A stretch of 64,000 nt of DNA. Source: an uncultured Armatimonadota bacterium. GTDB lineage: Bacteria > Armatimonadota > Fimbriimonadia > Fimbriimonadales > Fimbriimonadaceae. Position numbers and translations under genes: made by a program. Positions 50,166 through 58,087 of this stretch are shown here, piece after piece. Within the stretch, counting starts at the first letter, position 1. Every line of letters starts with the position of its first letter. Below the pieces are notes generated by a model, which saw only the letters and a program-made list of their open reading frames with translations, searched no databases and had not been told where the DNA came from. Location: positions 22,702 to 86,701 of the forward strand of contig CAIUHP010000084.1 of the NCBI GenBank assembly GCA_903899015.1, given 5' to 3'.

Positions 50166-51532
50166 CTACCGAGTAACTCTCTAAACGAACCAAGCCAAGG
50201 TTCGTACACCTTCCAACGATCCACTGCTGATCGATAGAGTGGCTGTCGTACCTGCCACAAACTCGGTGTCGTCACAAGGCGATCGTTTCTTTCGGGCCGA
50301 AGGCACGCTTCATGCCATGGTAATCCACAGAAAGCGATCATTCGTCGAATAATCGGCTCAGGATTGCCCGTAAGCTCTTCGTAGTCGACTTCAAGAAATC
50401 GATCTGAAGGAAGGACTTTACGCCAGTGTGCGACTAACCTTTGATATTGCCGGTAGGCAAAAACGATACTGTCCCGATCATGTGCAAAGGCGGGAGAGCC
50501 TTGATAGGCAGTCGTATAAATTGAGATACAAGTGTCAACAGGATTCCGGCGAATATGAATGATGGGAGCTTTGGGAAAAGCGAGATGAATCAAACCCAGC
50601 ATCTGAAAGTTCTGAGGCATCTTATCCGTGATGCGATCGGATCCTGGGCAGACTGAATCGAGAACTCCAAGGTATTGGTTGATCGCACCCACCAATTGCT
50701 TCGTTTGGACGGTCCTTGAGTCAACGTCAAAGAGTCGCGGTCCGCTATCCAACCAAAACTCCACTTCACCGGCCGCTCCTACTTGTGGGTGGCTCGATAG
50801 AATCTGTTCGACTAAAGTTGTGCCTGAACGCATCATCCCCACCACGAAAATGGGCTTGCGAGAATTGGAACCTACACCTCGATTCTTGTGGAAGAAATCT
50901 TTGCTGAAGGTTGCGATATTCGCGTCGATAACTTGAGCGTAGCGACCTTTAGGAAACGGCTTACCATCAAGTAAGAACTGAAAGGCATCGGCATTTGCTA
51001 GGTCGAATTCGCGCATCGACTGCTCGTAATTGCCAAGGTCGGCATAGCCTTTCCCCAACACGTAGTGGAGGTACATGCGATCCTCAAGCGGTGTTTCTGG
51101 CGAAGCAGAAACTTCGAGAGCCTGGTCTAGAATGGCCCTGTCGGAAGGCGTCATCTTGTTACTCTGAGCCCAGCCGTAATAAGCAAGCGATTGGTGAGCA
51201 TTAGATTGGATGGACTGCTCAAAGCATTGCTTTGCTTCGCTAAATCGCCCTCTCGCTTGATACCAATAACCCAACATGCCCAACGCCATACTTGCATGGG
51301 TTGGGTCCGTTGACGCTTTTAGAAGGTGAGGTTCAGCTTCGTCCCCTCTGCCACATCCTGTGAGTGCCTGAGCTAGGAGTAGCCTCGTTTCGATGTCATC
51401 AGGAGCCTGATTGACGACGTGTTGAAGTAAGGTGACTGCCTCTGAGTCGCGAGAAACTTCAATGAGGCGCTTGGCTTGATCAATTGTTCGTTGAAGCTTT
51501 AGCGGATCGAACTGACTCTCCGGTGAGACCAT
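50162..51532 (-). CDS. TPR-repeat protein with C-terminal sulfotransferase domain
   Basis: 456 residues. The N-terminal part (about 8-200) is a series of tetratricopeptide-like helix pairs (LIEVSRDSEAVTLLQHVVNQ; GRGDEAEPHLLKAS; GRFSEAKQCFEQSIQ). The C-terminal part (about 230-450) is a PAPS-binding sulfotransferase with FVVGMMRSGTTLVEQILSSH (5' phosphosulfate loop) and IIHIRRNPVDTCISIY (3' phosphate motif). It is probably cytoplasmic and sulfates a carbohydrate or peptide. It starts three bases after the small haem protein gene and is the third gene of that operon. Confidence 0.9.
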   Translation of the reverse strand: MVSPESQFDPLKLQRTIDQAKRLIEVSRDSEAVTLLQHVVNQAPDDIETRLLLAQALTGCGRGDEAEPHLLKASTDPTHASMALGMLGYWYQARGRFSEAKQCFEQSIQSNAHQSLAYYGWAQSNKMTPSDRAILDQALEVSASPETPLEDRMYLHYVLGKGYADLGNYEQSMREFDLANADAFQFLLDGKPFPKGRYAQVIDANIATFSKDFFHKNRGVGSNSRKPIFVVGMMRSGTTLVEQILSSHPQVGAAGEVEFWLDSGPRLFDVDSRTVQTKQLVGAINQYLGVLDSVCPGSDRITDKMPQNFQMLGLIHLAFPKAPIIHIRRNPVDTCISIYTTAYQGSPAFAHDRDSIVFAYRQYQRLVAHWRKVLPSDRFLEVDYEELTGNPEPIIRRMIAFCGLPWHEACLRPERNDRLVTTPSLWQVRQPLYRSAVDRWKVYEPWLGSFRELLGS

Positions 51533-51535
51533 CCG

Positions 51536-51811
51536 TTACTTCGTTCCGTAGGCAGGCTTACTATCCGTTCCCTGAAGCTTGACAAGATTGTCATACGCAG
51601 CCTGACAATAAGTGTTATCGCCGCGTTTTGACTGCATCTGGGCGAGAACCTTTTTGTTTGTGTGACACGATAGGCATTCCTCGTTACTCCAAACCTTCGC
51701 GGGTTTGGTTGAGGCTGCCTCAGCCTTGCGAGAGTCAAATGAATAAAGAAAAGCGCCGATAGAAACAATTATCGGAATCGCAATCCAGAGCGGCACTTTC
51801 CTTTTTAGCAT
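51536..51811 (-). CDS. Small mono-haem c-type cytochrome-like protein
   Basis: 91 residues: MLKRKVPLWIAIPIIVSIGA gives an N-terminal membrane anchor or signal (cleavage possible after EAEA-like AEAAS). A single CLSCH haem-binding motif sits at about residue 47, and a second cysteine in NTYCQAAYD. The haem part would face outside the cytoplasm. Longer upstream frames in this reading overlap another gene, so the ATG at 51811 is used, one base after the lipoprotein stop. AAGGAGAG lies just upstream as a ribosome site. An electron-transfer or redox-sensing role is inferred from the motif only. Confidence 0.75.
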   Translation of the reverse strand: MLKRKVPLWIAIPIIVSIGAFLYSFDSRKAEAASTKPAKVWSNEECLSCHTNKKVLAQMQSKRGDNTYCQAAYDNLVKLQGTDSKPAYGTK

Positions 51812-51812
51812 C

Positions 51813-51959
51813 CTACTCTCCTTTCTTGGCCTTTCTTTCTTCAGGTGAAAGACCGGTCTTTTGAGAATCCTGTACGACTGACTTCTGGGAGTCGCAGCCG
51901 ACAGCAACGAAAACAAAAATGGCAAGAAACACGAGCGCCAATAGATTCTTTTTTTGCAT
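51813..51959 (-). CDS. Very small lipoprotein (48 residues)
   Basis: The protein reads MQKKNLLALVFLAIFVFVAV then GCDSQKSV and ends KAKKGE. A basic start, a hydrophobic stretch and lipobox AVGC make it a bacterial lipoprotein with about 27 mature residues, rich in Lys, Gln and Ser. The stop is followed at once by the haem-protein ATG, so the two are coupled. A lysis-protein or entericidin-like peptide is possible, but a simple partner of the haem protein is as likely. Its size makes it easy to miss. Confidence 0.72.
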   Translation of the reverse strand: MQKKNLLALVFLAIFVFVAVGCDSQKSVVQDSQKTGLSPEERKAKKGE

Positions 51960-51973
51960 TTTAATAATTAAAT

Positions 51974-52011
51974 ATGAGTGCCTAGCCGTTGGCTAGGCAC
52001 TCATCGCCCTT
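51974..52011 (-). terminator. Terminator hairpin after the pseudopilin gene
   Basis: A perfect 14-bp stem ATGAGTGCCTAGCC/GGCTAGGCACTCAT with a 3-base loop, 12 bases after the pseudopilin stop on the minus strand, followed by an A/T-rich tract. Confidence 0.8.
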
Positions 52012-52015
52012 TTTC

Positions 52016-52909
52016 TTAGTTGGAGAAGAAGGTTCGGGTTGAAGCGCCTGGGTTGTAAGCGCCGTGTGGGAACGTAGCGAAGATTCCAGGAAGGTCGCTG
52101 CACTTTGTTCCAGTTGGGAAGATATCTTCCTCACCGTCTGCGCCGCCGGTATCACCGGAAACGTCTACGAGGATGCTTGGATCGGAGCAATAGTCCACGA
52201 TCATGCTCAAGTTAGCTGGAGTAGCGAATTCATGATTCTCTGCGTGAGGATCACCAAATCCACCCTGGAACTTCACTCCCTTGGCATGGCCATCAGCAAA
52301 CGCTACTGGGTATTGGCCACCAAAGAACATGTCGCTGGTGTGAGTACCACCGAACGTGCACATAAGGAACTGAATTCCCATCGTGATTCGAGGAGTGTCG
52401 TATGAGATCGTATAGGCGAACATGTCTGCAGGAGCCGTGATCGATGTCATCGAAATTCCTGGAATATAGAAGCCACCCTGACCGTTTGGCTGCTGTCGAC
52501 CGAGCAAACCACCACCACGGCGCTTGATTGGACCCCAGTTATAGCCAAAACCAACATACTTACAGCCTGGCTCGTCACTGCCAGCACCTGGAGGTGTTGC
52601 TCCACGAGCAACCGCACTGAGACAACCACCGTCGAAGTCATTTCGAAGCGGGTTCATGAACAGCTCCTCACTCTTTACATAGGGGTAGAGGTGGTCGGTC
52701 CAGTCACCCTGTCCGAGTGCAGGAGTCACGTCGTCTGAATCGTTGACATACAGCAACTGACCAGTGCTGATCTGCTTAGCGTTGCTCAAGACAGCGGTCT
52801 TCTTAGCGGCCAGCTTAGCTTGTGCAAAAACTGGGAACAGAATGGCGGCGAGAATCGCAATGATAGCGATAACAACGAGAAGTTCAATAAGTGTAAAAGC
52901 CTTACGCAT
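52016..52909 (-). CDS. Type II/IV pseudopilin-like protein with prepilin signal
   Basis: 297 residues. The prepilin signal MRKAFTLIELLVVIAIIAIL has Ala, not Gly, before the mature Phe, and Glu5 is present. Next comes ILFPVFAQAKLAAKKTAVLS, then a 230-residue globular domain with YVNDSDD and a Trp-rich middle part (GQGDWTDHLYPYVKSEELF). Such large pseudopilin-headed proteins are numerous in Armatimonadota and Planctomycetota, and their role is not settled. The ATG at 52909 has AGGGA about 10 bases upstream. A frame reading from 52984 adds no recognisable sequence. A strong terminator follows. Confidence 0.9.
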   Translation of the reverse strand: MRKAFTLIELLVVIAIIAILAAILFPVFAQAKLAAKKTAVLSNAKQISTGQLLYVNDSDDVTPALGQGDWTDHLYPYVKSEELFMNPLRNDFDGGCLSAVARGATPPGAGSDEPGCKYVGFGYNWGPIKRRGGGLLGRQQPNGQGGFYIPGISMTSITAPADMFAYTISYDTPRITMGIQFLMCTFGGTHTSDMFFGGQYPVAFADGHAKGVKFQGGFGDPHAENHEFATPANLSMIVDYCSDPSILVDVSGDTGGADGEEDIFPTGTKCSDLPGIFATFPHGAYNPGASTRTFFSN

Positions 52910-53309
52910 GATGCAATCCCTCGAGACAAATTCAGTGCGGCTAGGAACTTTAGGGGACTTTAGCCGCGCTATTAATAGAAGCAAATCCCAGTTAAGTATT
53001 TGTTAAGATCATTCAAAACGCCAATAGATATTTTGATTTTCCGCAACAAATCATCCTAGTAATCATAACGAGCTAGTAAAAAGACTGGGTGCGCAACTTT
53101 ATGCCTTAACAAACGGACTAGAGGATCTAATCATAATCCTTAAAGAAAATTGTATCGGATTAAACGGTTAAGTGCTCGGGGCGTTGAATGAGTTCCGGGG
53201 AGGTCAGGTATGCGAGCATGACCAAGAACTCTTGAGAGCGAATTTGAACCTGTATTGGGTCGCGGTCTCGACGACCGACTTAAGTTAGAAAGATATTCTG
53301 AAGGGGATG
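52910..53309. other. Intergenic, promoter region of the pseudopilin
   Basis: About 400 bases, A/T-rich near 52975-53150. No gene or repeat is recognised. A weak hairpin (CGGTC/GACCG) occurs near 53260. Short open frames here show no domain. Confidence 0.4.
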
Positions 53310-54644
53310 TTAGGCACCTTCGATCATCGCGTGAGCTTCGAGCATTACTGAATCGGGAACGAGGTAACCCAGGTACTTCTTGTAAATCCACTGGAAGATA
53401 GGTGACGCCATGAGCGTGGTCACAATTGCCATGATCACCATGATCGTATACAGCCTTTGGGTAATCACACCCTGCTGCATCCCAATATTGATGATGATTA
53501 GCTCCATCAAGCCTCGCGCATTCATCAGGGTTCCAATTGCCCAAGCCTCTTTCCAATTTTCACCCGACGCTTTTGCCGCTACCGCGCATGCAACGGCTTT
53601 TCCGACAACTGCGGCAATGACCACAAAAAGCGTAATGATGAGAAGGGCAGTTGAGTCGATTAATCCAAGCTTCGTGCTCAATCCCGAATAAACGAAAAAG
53701 AACGGAAGGAGAACACCAACCGTAACAGATTCGAGCTTTCCTCGTAGCTCTTCAGCAAATTTTCCTCGCGGCATCGAAGCGCCCATGATGAAGGCACCGA
53801 AAACTGCATAGATGCCGATGGCATCGGTGATGTAGGCACCTGCGAAGAGCAGAATCGTGGTGCTTACAAAGAGTGTCTGAGACATCTTGCCGTCTCGCTC
53901 AACCGTCTCCGAAAGTTTGGCAAATATGTCTTTCGCATATTTGAGCATCAGGAAGGCGAAGAGCGCTCCGCCCCCGATCGCGTAAATAGCATATGACCAA
54001 GTTCCCTTGACAACGGCAAGGACAATTGCGAGAAGTGTCCAAGCAAACACGTCATCAACAGCCCCAGCGCCTAACGCAAGAGTTCCCATCGGGGTGCCAG
54101 CGATTCCGCGCTCGTAAATGATGCGTGCAAGCATCGGAAAGGCCGTGACACACATCGCCGCCCCAAAATAAAGGCAACCCGTGAACATGTTGACGTGAGG
54201 AGTGAATAAACCATAACCGTCCTTCGTAAACAGGGCCAAAACCGCTCCTAATATAAACGGTGCCGCAACGCCCGCGACCGAAACAGATATCGCGCCTTTC
54301 ACTCGGGTTTGAATAAGCTTAACGTCAAACTCGAGCCCCACAAGAAACATGTACAGGACAAGCCCCATCTGGGCGATCGTGTACAAGATAAACATTGACG
54401 GATGTCGAAGCGACTTCTGCACCCCGTCAATGACATATGTGGCATTGAGAGGAAAGAGCCAAGCTTGAGCCTTTGGAGCCAATAATCCAAATACAGATGG
54501 GCCGAGCACCACACCGGCTAACATCTCCATAACCACTTGGGTCTGTCCGAGAAATTTCTGGCCGAACCAACCTACAATTTTGCAGAGACCTAGCACCACT
54601 AGGATCTGGATTAGAAATCGTAGCATCAGATCGATTTCGGACAT
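53310..54644 (-). CDS. Cation/proton antiporter (CPA2, KefB/NapA-like)
   Basis: A 444-residue membrane transporter with about 12-13 helices. It shows MLAGVVLGPSVFGLLAPKAQ (CPA2 signature), QMGLVLYMFLVGLEFDVKLI, GAGAVDDVFAWTLLAIVLAV with the conserved Asp-Asp ion site, and ARGLMELIIINIGMQQGVIT. It exchanges sodium or potassium for protons. No regulatory RCK/TrkA-N domain is attached, since the protein ends after the membrane part. The start is ATG at 54644 with TAGTAT seven bases upstream. It is divergent from the DUF4287/DUF5655-like gene. Confidence 0.92.
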   Translation of the reverse strand: MSEIDLMLRFLIQILVVLGLCKIVGWFGQKFLGQTQVVMEMLAGVVLGPSVFGLLAPKAQAWLFPLNATYVIDGVQKSLRHPSMFILYTIAQMGLVLYMFLVGLEFDVKLIQTRVKGAISVSVAGVAAPFILGAVLALFTKDGYGLFTPHVNMFTGCLYFGAAMCVTAFPMLARIIYERGIAGTPMGTLALGAGAVDDVFAWTLLAIVLAVVKGTWSYAIYAIGGGALFAFLMLKYAKDIFAKLSETVERDGKMSQTLFVSTTILLFAGAYITDAIGIYAVFGAFIMGASMPRGKFAEELRGKLESVTVGVLLPFFFVYSGLSTKLGLIDSTALLIITLFVVIAAVVGKAVACAVAAKASGENWKEAWAIGTLMNARGLMELIIINIGMQQGVITQRLYTIMVIMAIVTTLMASPIFQWIYKKYLGYLVPDSVMLEAHAMIEGA

Positions 54645-54651
54645 GAGCGTA

Positions 54652-54657
54652 ATACTA
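54652..54657 (-). promoter_or_regulatory. -10 box before antiporter gene (leaderless type)
   Basis: TAGTAT on the minus strand, seven bases before the ATG. Confidence 0.5.
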
Positions 54658-54772
54658 TCGCAATTTCTAGTGATGCATCTTGGAATTCAATCATTTAGAC
54701 CATTTTCGGTACTGAAAGAATCCTGGTAGGTCGGCTAATTTATGTTTGCTTGCATCCAGACTTGAATTCAAT

Positions 54773-54778
54773 TATTCT
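54773..54778 (+). promoter_or_regulatory. -10 box before DUF4287/DUF5655-like gene
   Basis: TATTCT, six bases before the ATG at 54785. It argues for that ATG over the longer frame from 54746. Confidence 0.5.
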
Positions 54779-54784
54779 TCTGAA

Positions 54785-55354
54785 ATGGCTAAACGCCCCG
54801 AAGAACAGCTTGCGGAAATGCTCTCCAATTTGAAAGATAAGACGGGTAGGAACTTTGATGAATGGTTTGACCTCATTCAGAAGGCCGGTCACGCCAAACA
54901 TGGCCAGATGATGGCTTTCCTCAAAGGAGATCATGGAGTGAGCCACGGGTTTGCAAACCAGATTGCCCTTCGGTCGGTTGAACGTCTGAATCGGAATGAT
55001 AATGTGCCTCCGAGCGATCCTGTAGACGCCATGTTTGAAGGTGCAAAATCAGCCCTCAAACCGATTTACGATAAGCTGCTTTCTGAGATTCAAGCTTTTG
55101 GCGAAGACGTTGATCTTGCTCCTAAGAAGGGTTATATGAGTGTTCGCCGTTCAAAACAGTTCGCGATTCTTCAACCATCAACCGCGTCTCGATTTGATCT
55201 AGGAATCAACTTGAAGGGTGTGGATCCGATTGGAAGATTGGAGGCGTCAGGGAGTTTTAACGCGATGTTGAGTCATCGTGTTCGACTCGCCAGTGTGGCA
55301 GAAGTGGATGCTGAAGTCGTAGGCTGGTTAAAACAAGCCTACGACGCGGCCTAA
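54785..55354 (+). CDS. DUF4287 plus DUF5655-like protein
   Basis: 189 residues. The N-terminal helical part, EEQLAEMLSNLKDKTGRNFD then EWFDLIQKAGHAKHGQMMAF and GVSHGFANQIAL, fits DUF4287. The C-terminal half, APKKGYMSVRRSKQFAILQP and TASRFDLGINLKGVDP, fits DUF5655, a domain predicted to transport or bind small substrates. No catalytic residues are known. It is monocistronic and converges on the phosphoesterase gene with two bases between stops. The start is set by the -10 box at 54773. Confidence 0.82.
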   Translation: MAKRPEEQLAEMLSNLKDKTGRNFDEWFDLIQKAGHAKHGQMMAFLKGDHGVSHGFANQIALRSVERLNRNDNVPPSDPVDAMFEGAKSALKPIYDKLLSEIQAFGEDVDLAPKKGYMSVRRSKQFAILQPSTASRFDLGINLKGVDPIGRLEASGSFNAMLSHRVRLASVAEVDAEVVGWLKQAYDAA

Positions 55355-55356
55355 CT

Positions 55357-58020
55357 CTATCTTGGATCGTCAAATGGGTCGAATGTGTCCCGTTGAATGG
55401 TTGGAAGCTTTCTTGCCTTCAAGTAATACGGATCTTTCGTGTCTCGACTCCTTGGCCAATCGAAAAGTCGCCTGTCGACTTTTTCGGCTGCATAGGGTGT
55501 GAAGTCTGGCTGATCGGTAAAGCAATCGGAGAAGTCGTTGGACACAGCATCAAACAGATTGAGCGGAGGCAGTCCAAAGATCTCATAGAGCGTTCGGTGC
55601 ATGCTTGTGATCGTCGTGTGCCGATGGGAAACGTATTGGTGTTTCACCCAGGGACTGATGGCTAACAAGACACTTCTTTGGGCGTCAATATGGTCAGCTT
55701 CACCTCCAGCATCGTCCTGGGTCACCAAGATCAGCATGTTTTTCCAGTACGGTGTGTGAGACAAAAACTCAACAATCGTTCCTAGGGCATAGTCGTTGTC
55801 TGCCATCCAGGACGCTCGGTACGGATAGCCTTTTTTGGCGTTTGGACCAGTGCCATGATCGTTGCAGATCGCAATGTTCACGAAAGACGGAAATTTCTCG
55901 CCGCCTTTGATGTACTTTGTTTCCACTTCTTGGCGAAACCATTCTGCTCGGAACATGTCCGGGATATTCATATTGAATATCGGGAAATCGCGACTCGTAT
56001 TGTCGTACAGAGCCTTCGGCATGGGCATGTTGAGAACTTCTCGCGCTCCGGTTTTCTCTTCGTTTTCTGCCTCGCCAACTCCCGCAAACTCAAAACCTTC
56101 TCCGTAGTTTCGGAACTTGACCCCGAAACGATCGAGGTGTTCCCACATGGAGCCGGCTTCAGGATAATCTTCCGGCGCCATGGAACCGTTGCTACCGAAT
56201 GAAGCCCGACGGCCGACCGCAGTCGTGTCAAGTTTGAAATTCCAGCCTAACGTGTAAAGAAGTTGACAAAAGTTGTTTGGCTGAATGCCAACCAACCAGC
56301 GGTGCCCAACTCCGGAAGCCTCCGGTTCCATGTAGAAATTGTCTGAGACCACAAACTGGCGTGCCAACTTGTTATGGTTCTTCATCACCGCGACGTGTTC
56401 CAATGTCGGCTGGCCAGTTGCTGAAATCGTCTCGTCATTTCCCCATTGCAAAAGACTCGGGTCATTTTCCGTTCCCGGTACCCGATCAAAGATCGCATCG
56501 AACGAATGGTTTTCTTTTGTGATGAAAACCACGTACTTGATTTGCTCTGAGGGTTTTCCTGGATCGGAGTTCCAAACTGGCGACTTCAGCGTAGCTCGGT
56601 CGTTCGAGGCATCAACGACGCCGTTATCCGACAGAACTTTTGCCGTAAGCTCCGGAAGCTCTGCATCTTTGGGTACAGGCACATTGAGGAGGACTCCCTG
56701 CATGAATCGAAACGGGTCATTAGGCGAGTTGGACCCTCCCTTAGGCCCGTTTCCAAAACCCTTGAAGCATATACAAGCCAGATTCTTCCCATCACCCGAC
56801 ATCGCGAGTCGATACGGATACCAAGCAGTAGGTATCAATCCTGCGACTTTGTTTGTCTTCAAGTTGATGACCGCAATCGAATTGAGCCCAGACTCGGCAA
56901 CATATAGTCGGGACTGATCTGGAGAGATCGCAAGACCCGTGGGTTCAACCCCTCTGTATCCATGAACGAGGGTGGATGGCTCAAGCGAGATCCTACTCAA
57001 GATCTTCCCGGAAGAGGCTTGAATGGCTTCGACATCATCATCATTGGAGTTGGAAACGTAGATCACACCTCCACTGGCCAGCAAGTAGCTTGGGCAACTG
57101 CCTCCAACAACTTTGCCCCAAGTAGCGTTAGAACCAATCTGAGACCCGGTCTTGGTTCGAGTTACAAGTTTGGGAGTCGAGGGGTTGCTAATGTCGTAGC
57201 CGTAAACTGAGAATGCTTCGATGGCATGCGGTGAACCCAACCCAGGAACGTGACGACCTTCCACGTCGACCCCCTTTTCTGCCTCCTTACTGAAAGTGGC
57301 AAAAGGAGGGAAGGTGAGCCCGCGGGGATCCCAATTTTTATCCGTCGTGCCTTTTACCGAAGAGTAAGCAAATTGACCAATGTTCGCTACGAAAACCCTG
57401 TTCCCTGAGACCGTCAAGGCGTAGGGGTACCGTCCGGTAGGGATCGAATGGATTAACTTTGCTTGAGCAAGATCAATTACCGCGAGTCGAAAATTGGTGA
57501 CATCACAAGCGTAGAGATATTTGCCATCCTCGCTAAGCCCTAAATCGTTGAGATAGCTGTCTTCGAAGGTCTGTGTCCCGAGTGAGCCATTAACCGATAT
57601 CTCAGACTCGACTGCTCCGGTTTTAGCGTTGAGAACATATACGCCGCCGCCCTCGCCGCTGCTCCAAAAAAGATGTTGACCATCTTTAGAATAGATGCAT
57701 CCCCCAGAGTTGCCTCGCTTGCCACTACGAGTGGACTCAAGCTTGGCCACATGAGGGGTGGATCGCCAAGCACTAACCCATTGTCCTGCTCCTTCGCTTG
57801 CCACAAAGACCCGATCCCCGAGAGGATCGATTGCCAAGCCATAAGGCCATCGCGAGACCGGGGTCGGCACTCCGGATGGCGTGAGGAGCCTTCCTTCCGG
57901 CAAGATCGTCACTCCGTATGGGGCGTGTTTCGCGAACGAATCGACCGAAGGCATATGGAGGAAAGGTCTCTGAACCTTTTTCGGTCCGGTGAAAGCGAAT
58001 AGTAGGAGAGCAGGAAGCAT
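55357..58020 (-). CDS. Secreted YncE-type beta-propeller fused to phosphoesterase domain
   Basis: An 887-residue protein with a short N-terminal hydrophobic segment (MLPALLLFAFTGPKK). The beta-propeller spans about 40-420, with YVTN-like repeats (YLYACDVTNFRLAVIDL; RLYVAESGLNSIAVINLKTN). Residues 490-850 form an alkaline-phosphatase-superfamily phosphoesterase with IKYVVFITKENHSFDAIFDR, VTQDDAGGEADHIDA and SPWVKHQYVSHRHTTITSMH. This is the phospholipase C / acid phosphatase AcpA type. It probably hydrolyses phosphomonoesters or diesters outside the membrane. A TATAGT box lies seven bases before the ATG. Confidence 0.9.
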   Translation of the reverse strand: MLPALLLFAFTGPKKVQRPFLHMPSVDSFAKHAPYGVTILPEGRLLTPSGVPTPVSRWPYGLAIDPLGDRVFVASEGAGQWVSAWRSTPHVAKLESTRSGKRGNSGGCIYSKDGQHLFWSSGEGGGVYVLNAKTGAVESEISVNGSLGTQTFEDSYLNDLGLSEDGKYLYACDVTNFRLAVIDLAQAKLIHSIPTGRYPYALTVSGNRVFVANIGQFAYSSVKGTTDKNWDPRGLTFPPFATFSKEAEKGVDVEGRHVPGLGSPHAIEAFSVYGYDISNPSTPKLVTRTKTGSQIGSNATWGKVVGGSCPSYLLASGGVIYVSNSNDDDVEAIQASSGKILSRISLEPSTLVHGYRGVEPTGLAISPDQSRLYVAESGLNSIAVINLKTNKVAGLIPTAWYPYRLAMSGDGKNLACICFKGFGNGPKGGSNSPNDPFRFMQGVLLNVPVPKDAELPELTAKVLSDNGVVDASNDRATLKSPVWNSDPGKPSEQIKYVVFITKENHSFDAIFDRVPGTENDPSLLQWGNDETISATGQPTLEHVAVMKNHNKLARQFVVSDNFYMEPEASGVGHRWLVGIQPNNFCQLLYTLGWNFKLDTTAVGRRASFGSNGSMAPEDYPEAGSMWEHLDRFGVKFRNYGEGFEFAGVGEAENEEKTGAREVLNMPMPKALYDNTSRDFPIFNMNIPDMFRAEWFRQEVETKYIKGGEKFPSFVNIAICNDHGTGPNAKKGYPYRASWMADNDYALGTIVEFLSHTPYWKNMLILVTQDDAGGEADHIDAQRSVLLAISPWVKHQYVSHRHTTITSMHRTLYEIFGLPPLNLFDAVSNDFSDCFTDQPDFTPYAAEKVDRRLFDWPRSRDTKDPYYLKARKLPTIQRDTFDPFDDPR

Positions 58021-58027
58021 CCCCCAT

Positions 58028-58033
58028 ACTATA
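58028..58033 (-). promoter_or_regulatory. -10 box before propeller-phosphoesterase gene
   Basis: TATAGT on the minus strand, seven bases before the ATG at 58020. Confidence 0.5.
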
Positions 58034-58087
58034 AGTCGCTTGAAGCAATCCTAACCTTTGGTTAACAGAACTCTTCCTACTCTTTAA

